Below, piece after piece: positions 1 through 5,692 of a stretch of 8,268 bases of DNA. The position numbers and the translations under genes were made by a program. Every line of letters starts with the position of its first letter. Positions within the stretch are counted from its first letter, which is position 1. This DNA is from an uncultured Verrucomicrobiales bacterium. GTDB lineage: Bacteria > Verrucomicrobiota > Verrucomicrobiia > Verrucomicrobiales > Akkermansiaceae. Location of the stretch: contig CALBVA010000221.1 of NCBI GenBank assembly GCA_937969125.1, positions 1 to 8,268 of the forward strand, read 5' to 3'. The notes under the pieces were generated by a model. That model was not told where the DNA came from, did no database searches, and saw only the letters and a list, made by a program, of their open reading frames with translations.

Positions 1-1
1 G

Positions 2-1546
2 ATTCTTCCTTTGACTGGCTTCGCGGCCGAGGACGGTAAAGTTCTCTACACGACCTACTGTTCCGCCTGTCATGGCGCGGATGGCAAAGGCCCCGATGGC
101 AATATCAACCCGCCTCTGGCCAAGAGCGAGTGGGTTACTGGATCTCCAGATCGGGCCATCGGGTCGGTACTGGTGGGCTTGAAAGGGCCGATTGAGGTAG
201 CGGGTCGGCTTTATAATCTGCAGATGCCGGCGCAAGGTGCCATTTTCAATGACGAACAACTGGCCGCAGTGCTGACCTACGTCCGCTCGTCTTGGGGGAA
301 TAAGGAGAAGGCGGTGAAGCCGGAGCAGGTTACCAAGATGCGTGCAGCTCTCAAGACCCGGACAGAGCCATTCACTGCACACGAACTGAAGAAGAAGTAT
401 CCCATTCAGTATCGTAAGGGATGGCCACGTCTTCAGAATCTCAAGTCTTACGTTTATAAGGGGAAGTGGGAGATGATGCCCGATTTTTCGCAATTGGAGC
501 CAGATGCCATCGAGGAGGAGCCGAGAAATCTCGTGGATCCCTGGCAGGCGCAGCTAGAGAAGGAGTTCGCGATTGTGTGGGAGGGCGACATTATCACGAA
601 GAAGGAAGGTGACTACAATGCAATGTTGGATGCCACCGATGGCGTAGCTCTCTACATCAATGACACCAAGATTCTCGAGGTCGAAGGTGTTGGGCCGCGC
701 GGCTCGGAGCGTGCGCGCATCCGCCGCTTCCGGATGCTGAAGGGTAAAAATAAGTTCCGCCTGGAGTATTTTAACAATCAGGGGAACCCCGGGCTCTCCT
801 TTAAGATGGGTGGGCCGACTGGCTCGCCGTGGCTTTCGGAGAGTCGCCTGGAAGTGGTCCCGGCTCCTCCGAAGATCATACTCACGCCGCCGAAGGAGGG
901 TGCTATTCTCTATCGTCACTTCATCAGTGGAGCACGTGAGCGAGCGATTGGGGTGGGCTACGATGGCGGAGTCAATCAGGCGTTCGGGATTACTCACATG
1001 GGACTGGATCTGGTCTGGCAGGGTGACTTTATCGATGGAGGCCGTCATTGGACTAACCGTGGTCGCGGGAGTCAGAAGCCGGCCGGAACAGATGTCGTTC
1101 ATCTTTTGGGAATGCCGGGCTACGCCATTTTGAAAGATGAGAAGACGATCTGGCCGGACCTCAAGGCTGAGCGAATCCTTCCGGAGTTCGGGGGATATTC
1201 GCTGGATGAAAAAGGGATCCCAACCTTCCGCTACGAAGTGGAAGGGATCGAAGTAACCGAGCATTCCTCCTTCGCTCCGAGCGGGAAGGGGAGGTCTCTG
1301 GTGCGGAAGATCACCTATAACACGTCGGGAGATGCTCCGGAGGGATTGCATCTCGCGCTCGCTTCCGGGCCGAAGATCAAGGCTGTTGATGGGGGCTTTC
1401 GTCTGGATGATAAACTCACCGTCTCCGTCGAATCGGACGCGGATCTTATTGCCCAAGAGCGCAAGGTGAAGCATCACCAACTGCTCGTCCCACTCATGCT
1501 GAAAAAGGGCATCACCACTCTCATTGTCACTTACACCTGGAACTAA
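2..1546 (+). CDS. periplasmic c-type cytochrome with PA14-like domain, 5' end cut by the window edge
   Basis: The reading frame is open to the left edge. The codons before the first possible start (TTG at 11) read I-L-P, giving ILPLTGFAAEDGK, which looks like the end of a signal peptide cleaved after FAA. The true start therefore lies upstream and TTG is only an artefact start. Numbering from that TTG, residues 17-21 are the CSACH haem c attachment site and Met72 (LQMP) is the likely distal iron ligand. A typical class I cytochrome end, 'LTYVRSSWGN', closes the domain near residue 97. Residues about 145-285 form a PA14-like beta-sandwich ('VWEGDI', 'GDYNAML', 'DGVALYIND'). Residues about 300-511 are a PVC-type C-terminal domain that starts near 'RAIGVGYDGGVNQAF' and includes 'GRHWTNRGRG'. 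It probably carries electrons in the periplasm and may bind a carbohydrate or surface ligand. The ligand and partner are inferred. The propeller gene follows after 3 bases in the same operon. Confidence 0.85.
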   Translation: MLPLTGFAAEDGKVLYTTYCSACHGADGKGPDGNINPPLAKSEWVTGSPDRAIGSVLVGLKGPIEVAGRLYNLQMPAQGAIFNDEQLAAVLTYVRSSWGNKEKAVKPEQVTKMRAALKTRTEPFTAHELKKKYPIQYRKGWPRLQNLKSYVYKGKWEMMPDFSQLEPDAIEEEPRNLVDPWQAQLEKEFAIVWEGDIITKKEGDYNAMLDATDGVALYINDTKILEVEGVGPRGSERARIRRFRMLKGKNKFRLEYFNNQGNPGLSFKMGGPTGSPWLSESRLEVVPAPPKIILTPPKEGAILYRHFISGARERAIGVGYDGGVNQAFGITHMGLDLVWQGDFIDGGRHWTNRGRGSQKPAGTDVVHLLGMPGYAILKDEKTIWPDLKAERILPEFGGYSLDEKGIPTFRYEVEGIEVTEHSSFAPSGKGRSLVRKITYNTSGDAPEGLHLALASGPKIKAVDGGFRLDDKLTVSVESDADLIAQERKVKHHQLLVPLMLKKGITTLIVTYTWN

Positions 1547-1549
1547 GCC

Positions 1550-2995
1550 ATGAAGATTTTTGCTATCACTACCGCTCTCGGGGTCTCCTTCGCGGCTGCT
1601 CAGTACTATAAAACGGAGACGATTCCGCTGCCGAAAGGTGAGATTGTGGAGGTCTCCTCGATCGCTCTTCTTCCGGAGAAGAAGGTCGCGATCGGAGACC
1701 GACGCGGGAACCTCTGGATCGGAACAGGTCTCTATGAGGACGATCTTTCGAAGGTGACCTGGAAGCAATTCGCGCAGGGTCTTCACGAACCCTTCGGGAT
1801 GTATTGGAAGGATGGTTCACTCATTGTCCAGCAACGTACCGAGCTGACGAAGGTTACTGATACCAATCAGGATGGGCGCGCCGATGACTTTGCGAACATT
1901 TGTGACGATTGGGGGAGCAGTCATGATTATCATGAGTTTGTTTTCGGCACGGATCCAGATGTTCACGGTGACACTTGGGCTGTGCTCTGCCTGACTGGCT
2001 CCGGCGGTTCGCGCTCGGACTGGCGTGGATGGTGCATCCGCGTGACTCCAGAGGGGAAGATGTTTCCCGAAGTTTCCGGGGTGCGCTCACCGGGCGGCAT
2101 TGGATTTAATCTGCAGGGAGATCTCTTCTACACTGACAATCAAGGTTCGTGGAATGGTTCTTCAGCTCTGAAGTGGCTAAAGAAAGGAGGCTTTGTGGGC
2201 AATCCCTCCGGCAATGTGACAGCGAAGAAGTTTGGCCTGCCCGAGCCTCCCAATCCCACGAGCGGTTCGCGGATTCAGATTGAGCGGGAGAAGGATCCTC
2301 GCATTGTGCCCCCGGCAGTGGTCTTCCCGCACGGAAAAGTCGGCCAATCGCCCACCGCCGTGGTTCCTGATATGACGAAAGGAAGATTCGGCCCCTTTGC
2401 CGGTCAGATTCTCGTGGGGGAACAGACTCATTCGCAGATTCAGCGGGTCGATCTGGAGATGGTGAATGGTTACTATCAGGGAGCGGTCTTTAAGTTTCTC
2501 GATGACTATGCCTGCGGAATTGTTCCGATGCGTCTCGCTCCGGATGGAACCCTTTTTGCGGGTGGCACGAACCGTGGCTGGGGAAGTCATGGCGATCAGC
2601 CCTTCTCGCTGGAGCGGACCCGCTGGACCGGCGAGATTCCCTTTGAAATTCACACCATGCGCGTGACTCCGACCGGGTTCAAATTGACCTTCACCAAGCC
2701 TGTCGATGAAAAGACTGCCGCCGATGTGAAAAATTATCCCATGACGGCGTGGACCTATATCTATCAGAAGAGCTACGGTAGCCCGGAGGTCGATAAGGTC
2801 ACCCCGAAGGTGATTTCAGCCAAAGTTAACGAGGATAAACTGGGGGTGGAGATCACGGTGGAAGGTTGGGTGCAGGGCCACGTTCACCACTTGAATGCGA
2901 AGGGGCTTAAGTCTGCCGAGGGTAAGCCTCTCTGGCACCCTGATGCCTACTACACTCTCAATGAGATTCCCGCTGCCGTGAAGGTGGTCGAGTGA
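1550..2995 (+). CDS. secreted beta-propeller protein, PQQ/sugar-dehydrogenase-like (PVC type)
   Basis: This 481-residue protein starts with a short signal peptide (MKIFAITTALGVSFAAA, cleavage probably A17|Q18), so it is exported. Residues about 30-365 are a repeat-rich beta-propeller like those of soluble PQQ-glucose-dehydrogenase relatives in PVC bacteria. Landmarks are the calcium-loop-like DTNQDGRAD (104-112), the 'HEF' motif at 128-130, and 'SPGGIGFN' followed by 'DLFYTDNQGSWNGSS'. A C-terminal Ig-like sandwich begins near 'FEIHTMRVTPTGF' and ends with the family-typical 'AYYTLNEIP'. Many PVC relatives carry the cytochrome on the same polypeptide; here it is the separate gene immediately upstream. 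The ATG follows the previous stop TAA by 3 bases and has no clear Shine-Dalgarno sequence, so translation is probably coupled. Oxidation of a sugar or other alcohol with electrons passed to the cytochrome is an inference. PQQ-binding residues could not be confirmed by eye. Confidence 0.82.
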   Translation: MKIFAITTALGVSFAAAQYYKTETIPLPKGEIVEVSSIALLPEKKVAIGDRRGNLWIGTGLYEDDLSKVTWKQFAQGLHEPFGMYWKDGSLIVQQRTELTKVTDTNQDGRADDFANICDDWGSSHDYHEFVFGTDPDVHGDTWAVLCLTGSGGSRSDWRGWCIRVTPEGKMFPEVSGVRSPGGIGFNLQGDLFYTDNQGSWNGSSALKWLKKGGFVGNPSGNVTAKKFGLPEPPNPTSGSRIQIEREKDPRIVPPAVVFPHGKVGQSPTAVVPDMTKGRFGPFAGQILVGEQTHSQIQRVDLEMVNGYYQGAVFKFLDDYACGIVPMRLAPDGTLFAGGTNRGWGSHGDQPFSLERTRWTGEIPFEIHTMRVTPTGFKLTFTKPVDEKTAADVKNYPMTAWTYIYQKSYGSPEVDKVTPKVISAKVNEDKLGVEITVEGWVQGHVHHLNAKGLKSAEGKPLWHPDAYYTLNEIPAAVKVVE

Positions 2996-3027
2996 TCTGA
3001 CGGAGTGTGTTTTGTGCATAACCGAGC

Positions 3028-3054
3028 CGCCACGATCATTACAAATCGTCGGCG
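3028..3054 (+). terminator. bulged hairpin after the propeller gene, possible terminator
   Basis: CGCCACGAT (3028-3036) pairs with ATCGT plus GGCG (3045-3049 and 3051-3054), giving 9 base pairs with one unpaired C at 3050 and an 8-base loop. It lies about 32 bases after the propeller stop codon. No T-run follows, so a canonical intrinsic terminator is not supported. It could be a weak or Rho-assisted end, or a 3' stabilising hairpin. Confidence 0.3.
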
Positions 3055-3344
3055 ACATACCTTGTCCAGTTGAGAGCCCCGGCCTTTTCATTGACGGAGG
3101 AGCAGGGGGCTCGCCCTTTATCTCGATTTTGTGTGACCTTGACTGGCGGAATGAGATCGAGGGAAACCAACGATAGTTCTCCAATGAACACCTGAGGGAT
3201 ATTTTTCTGAAGGGGGAGTTGTGGGAAGTCTTTGTCTATAATGACTCCCTCCGTCTCGTGGGCATCGGTCCGGAGAGCAAAACGAAGTAGAGCATCCGTT
3301 GTGAAAAGAGTTTTTCTAGAGAAGAAAACAATATCTTTTATTTC
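3039..3344 (-). pseudogene. unassigned minus-strand open frame, possible gene relic
   Basis: From just after a TGA (3345-3347) this frame stays open for 101 codons to a TAA at 3039-3041. Its middle alternates hydrophobic and charged residues as an alpha/beta protein would, for example 'LLRFALRTDAHETEGVIID', 'NIPQVFIGELSLVSLDLIPP' and 'VKVTQNRDKG'. There is no ATG, GTG or TTG near its beginning; the first in-frame candidates are deep inside. An intact gene is therefore unlikely. It could be a decayed fragment of a larger protein. The 'IPQVFIGE...PPVKV.QNRDKG' pattern faintly recalls the sensor lobe of LacI/XylR-type regulators, but that is a guess. A chance open frame is a real alternative, since open frames antisense to real genes are long in this DNA. 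Confidence 0.2.
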
Positions 3345-3372
3345 TCAATTATCTGAATAAGAAGGCTTCGCA
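3301..3372 (+). promoter_or_regulatory. AT-rich promoter region and ribosome binding site of the C80-like gene
   Basis: Positions 3301-3360 contain only 14 G or C in 60 bases (23%), in sharp contrast to the GC-rich genes on both sides. This suits a promoter or UP-element region for the plus-strand gene. No convincing pair of -35 and -10 boxes was found; TATCTT at 3332-3337 is the best weak -10. GAAGG at 3361-3365 is a Shine-Dalgarno-like site 7 bases before the ATG at 3373 and supports that start. Confidence 0.4.
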
Positions 3373-4014
3373 ATGATTTTAATTCTGCATCCCCCAGATC
3401 ATGCCGATCGCGCCAAAGCCCTCGCGGCATCATTGGCCGGAGCCTCCGCGCAGGACATCAGAACAACGGTCCCAAGAAACAACAAGGTGCATACCCTCAT
3501 CTTCTGGGGCCATGGCGACGCCTGGAAAATGGCCGGGCTGAAGCCGAACGAGATGATCGATCTCATCAAGGCCTGGAAGAAAAAAAACAGTAAGCTCAAG
3601 ACAGTGGAATTCATCACCTGTAACGCCCACCACAGCACGGGGCAGATGAGCCCTTTCGCCGTCGCTGTGAAGCGGGGGCTTGGAGTGGGCTTTCGGAGTT
3701 CCACACGGAATATCACCGTGAAGGCCCTTCCCGCAAACCCCGGAGGCAGTCACAATGCCTTCTCCATCCTTCTTGCCGATTGCTCGACCAAAAGCTGGTG
3801 CTATGTCACTGGTCCGGGTGCCAATGACGCCATCATGCAGGAAGGTGCCAAGCTCATCCAATACCACGACGTCGGTGGGCGGAGTGTCTCCTTCAAAGGA
3901 AATATTGCCGAGCGCGCAAACCAGGTCCTAAGTAGCCCCGATCATGAAAGACGACAGTGGACCATGAACTACGGCTCATTCAAAACGCTCCGTGCCAGTC
4001 TCGTTGCGGTGTGA
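3373..4014 (+). CDS. stand-alone clan CD cysteine peptidase-like protein (C80/MARTX CPD-like)
   Basis: This is a 213-residue protein without a signal peptide or membrane segment, so probably cytosolic. A hydrophobic strand ends in the His-Gly motif 'HTLIFWGHGD' (His47). About 36 residues later a second strand ends in 'TVEFITCNAHH' (Cys83), with 'GLKPNEMIDLIKAWKK' between them. This order and spacing match the His/Cys dyad of clan CD peptidases, especially C80 cysteine protease domains (strand-GHG, then L-x-G-x-x-x-x-E/N-x helix, then strand-C). C80 domains are about 200 residues but normally sit inside large toxins; here the domain is the whole protein. In C80 toxins inositol hexakisphosphate activates the enzyme through a basic surface. 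Lysine clusters (69-71, 100-101) are present, but such control is not shown. Downstream strands include 'GVGFRSSTRNITVKALP'. The start is supported by GAAGG at 7-base spacing. The gene stands alone, with no evident toxin or partner nearby. A CHAT/DUF4347-type relative is the main alternative. Confidence 0.6.
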   Translation: MILILHPPDHADRAKALAASLAGASAQDIRTTVPRNNKVHTLIFWGHGDAWKMAGLKPNEMIDLIKAWKKKNSKLKTVEFITCNAHHSTGQMSPFAVAVKRGLGVGFRSSTRNITVKALPANPGGSHNAFSILLADCSTKSWCYVTGPGANDAIMQEGAKLIQYHDVGGRSVSFKGNIAERANQVLSSPDHERRQWTMNYGSFKTLRASLVAV

Positions 4015-5419
4015 TCTTCGCCCACTGCCTCGGCATTTTCGCCAGCGTCTCTCTCAAATTCCGAAGCCAGTCTGAGCCCCAAATTTTCTCGGGATCTTGC
4101 TCGCTTTGTCTTTCAAGCCACTGCGGGAGTTGAGGGTAGGCTTGCAATAACTGCCGCCTAGTGGCCCAGCGATGATAGGTCAGATAAAAGGTCCCACCTT
4201 GTTGAAGAGCCAGATCTATGAGGCCCCGAAACTCTCTCCGGGCCTTGTCCAATCCCGCTCGTGAGTGATCGACGTGGAGATTAAAGACGATGCACGCCCA
4301 GGGCTGTCGCGCCCAGGCTAGAGCACTCTCAGCATCCCGCTCGATCAGGCGAACGGTTCCATAAATGACCTGTGCCCTTTGTTGCCGGAGAAAGACCGCC
4401 GCATAGCCTAAAAAATCCTCCAGGCGAGAGCGGGGGACATAAAGTTCCGAGATCATTTCAGATCCCGAGCTACATCCCTCCATCCGCGCATGGTAACCCG
4501 TTGGGTAGGCGCTTAGCTGCATTTCATCGCCCGTATAGTGACATCCATCGGTTGCGCTATAGTGCGCCGTATATTGACGGAAGGCCTCGCCCGGATTCGA
4601 GTGCGCCAGCGCCAGGAGCTTTTCAATTCTCCCCGAGTCCAACTCCGGTCTCTCTCGGGAAAAGTCAGGATGCTCTCCGCCATTCTCGTCCGGAAAATAA
4701 CAAGCCGAGATCCCATCTCTCAGAAATCCCTCATCCGCCGGATCGATCTGGAACTGGAAGTCTCCGTAGATCCCGCCCTTCTTCTGCTGTGACGTCAGCC
4801 AATGCACCACCCTGTCAGCCGAAATCATCGTCACGTCCCGACGATAATTTCTCAGCGGGACCAGCCGCAGCGTCACCTCTACCACGATGCCAAAGCAGCC
4901 ATATCCACCCACCACCCTTGAGAAGAGGTCCATATTTTCATCCCGCGAACATCGCAGCAAGGATCCATCCGCGATCACCACCTGCAGCTCCTCCAGATCA
5001 TCAATGAAGGGAGCCATCCCCAGACCTCGACCATGCATGTTCACAGCCACTGCCCCGCCAATCGTCATCTCGTCAGCCCCAGTCTGCTTTTGCCGGATCG
5101 TCAATCCGCTCCCCGATCCGCGCAAGGCATCGATTAATCCCGGCCACTGCATTCCAGCCGCGACCCTCACCAACTTCTTCGTAACGTCCAGCGATACCAC
5201 CTGATTCATCTCCCTGAGATCCATCACCTCGCAACCCTCACCAAAACCCTGCCCACCCATCGAGTGGCGCCCCCCGCAAACCGAAATCGTCCATCCCCGC
5301 CGCCCAGCTTGCCGGACCAATGAGCGAACCTCGGTCACCGACTCCGGATAATGAACTCCCGCCACCAAAGCCCCGCTCAAACCTGCGTGCACATCATTCA
5401 GAAAAACTGCTTTCGACAT
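3980..5419 (-). CDS. FAD-linked oxidase of the VAO/PCMH family
   Basis: This is a cytosolic flavoprotein of 479 residues, counted from the ATG at 5419; a TTG one codon earlier is less likely. The N-terminal FAD-binding domain (PCMH type, about 20-190) shows 'GGRHSMGGQ' (His52), the phosphate-binding segment 'TIGGAVAVNMHGRG' (about 119-132), and 'GYGCFGIVVEVTLRLVP' (about 173-189). These are standard marks of FAD_binding_4 oxidases. His52 aligns roughly with the histidine that binds FAD covalently in alditol and lactone oxidases, but covalency is not established. The C-terminal half is the substrate domain, with 'GTFYLTYHRWATRRQL' and 'YPQLPQWL...DPEKIWGSDW' as in gulonolactone/alditol-oxidase-like and DprE1-like proteins. 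The substrate is unknown, probably an alcohol, aldose or lactone. Its start overlaps by one base the stop of a short upstream frame (TGATG). Its last 35 bases overlap the C80-like gene on the opposite strand. No terminator is seen at its end. Confidence 0.88.
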   Translation of the reverse strand: MSKAVFLNDVHAGLSGALVAGVHYPESVTEVRSLVRQAGRRGWTISVCGGRHSMGGQGFGEGCEVMDLREMNQVVSLDVTKKLVRVAAGMQWPGLIDALRGSGSGLTIRQKQTGADEMTIGGAVAVNMHGRGLGMAPFIDDLEELQVVIADGSLLRCSRDENMDLFSRVVGGYGCFGIVVEVTLRLVPLRNYRRDVTMISADRVVHWLTSQQKKGGIYGDFQFQIDPADEGFLRDGISACYFPDENGGEHPDFSRERPELDSGRIEKLLALAHSNPGEAFRQYTAHYSATDGCHYTGDEMQLSAYPTGYHARMEGCSSGSEMISELYVPRSRLEDFLGYAAVFLRQQRAQVIYGTVRLIERDAESALAWARQPWACIVFNLHVDHSRAGLDKARREFRGLIDLALQQGGTFYLTYHRWATRRQLLQAYPQLPQWLERQSEQDPEKIWGSDWLRNLRETLAKMPRQWAKITPQRDWHGAF

Positions 5420-5529
5420 CAAACGAGGAAAGCAGAATTTCCGGGTCGTCCTAAATCGATTCTCAGTGCTGAACCATCGATCTTGTCGATGGCTAGATAT
5501 CCCGTTATCATGGCTGTCATCTCAGGCAT
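5419..5529 (-). CDS. 36-codon micro-ORF coupled to the FAD oxidase
   Basis: An ATG at 5527-5529 is preceded by GGAG with a 5-base spacer, a better ribosome binding site than any before the oxidase. The frame runs 36 codons and ends in TGA at 5419-5421; the last A is the first base of the oxidase ATG, a classic coupling layout. The peptide begins MPEMTAMITGYLAIDKIDG and ends NSAFLV. It is mixed acidic and hydrophobic with no Cys and no signal peptide. The frame is open further upstream to a TAG at 5608-5610, and that part also reads like protein (GKIVTYIVVTDHGDK), but without a usable start codon. It could be a leader or coupling peptide, a small partner protein, or the remnant 3' end of a lost gene. 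No family is recognised. Confidence 0.4.
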   Translation of the reverse strand: MPEMTAMITGYLAIDKIDGSALRIDLGRPGNSAFLV

Positions 5530-5692
5530 TTTGTCTCCGTGATCGGTGACGACAATGTAGGTGACGATTTTACCAGTCCACCCGGACCAAGCTAAAATTC
5601 CTCTACCCTAAATCAAAATCGTGACAGCGGACTGGTCTGTCCCAAGAGGCGATCACTTCAAGAAAATGGAAGTATGATTTCGGGTATTCTTC
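5530..5692 (-). other. spacer between the M16 peptidase and the micro-ORF
   Basis: This is about 160 bases with no clear gene. A short weak stem (ACTTC/GAAGT, loop of 9) follows the M16 stop, and GACAG/CTGTC forms another short inverted repeat. Neither has a T-run. No convincing -35/-10 pair for the oxidase was found. The micro-ORF and oxidase may be read through from the M16 gene or use a weak local promoter. Confidence 0.4.
5567..5598 (-). promoter_or_regulatory. RNA hairpin in the leader of the micro-ORF / FAD oxidase
   Basis: On the minus-strand transcript ATTTTA pairs with TAAAAT (6 base pairs). Inside it TTGGTCC pairs with GGACTGG through three G-U and four Watson-Crick pairs, closing a GGGT loop; a two-base GC bulge separates the stems. 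Because the G-U pairs exist only in the minus-strand RNA, a plus-strand RNA would fold less well. It lies about 38 bases before the micro-ORF start. No U-run follows, so it is not a normal terminator for the M16 gene upstream. Leader control or RNA processing is possible but not shown. Confidence 0.3.

Larger units (their letters stand above)
2996..3372. other. 377-base gap between the cytochrome operon and the C80-like gene
   Basis: No convincing complete gene is seen here. The left part holds a bulged hairpin soon after the propeller stop, and a second perfect 7-base inverted repeat (GAGCCCC at 3074-3080, GGGGCTC at 3106-3112) with a 25-base loop. The middle is open on the minus strand in a frame that reads like protein but has no proper start. 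The last 70 bases are strikingly AT-rich and lead into the next gene. No direct repeats or insertion-sequence ends are visible. Confidence 0.6.

Noticed and set aside
554..1786. 410-codon open frame on the minus strand under the cytochrome and propeller genes
   Set aside because: It is antisense to two clearly coding genes, crosses their boundary, and its product has no recognisable motif and an arginine-rich, low-order composition typical of shadow frames.
1855..1890. DTNQDGRAD as evidence for a dockerin or cellulosome protein
   Set aside because: There is only one such calcium loop, embedded in the propeller, where PVC relatives normally have it.
3237..3242. Perfect TATAAT on the plus strand
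   Set aside because: No -35 box lies at a workable distance (TTGTGG at 3219 is only 12 bases away) and the TG extension is out of register, so it was not called as a promoter.
3430..3867. 145-codon minus-strand frame under the C80-like gene
   Set aside because: The plus frame carries the His and Cys motifs and a ribosome binding site; the minus product shows nothing recognisable.
4372..5007. 211-codon plus-strand open frame inside the FAD oxidase
   Set aside because: The product is proline/serine/arginine-rich with no motif and lies antisense to conserved FAD-binding sequence.
5351..5542. 63-codon plus-strand frame across the oxidase start
   Set aside because: No ribosome binding site, product without motif, and it overlaps the conserved N-terminus of the oxidase on the other strand.
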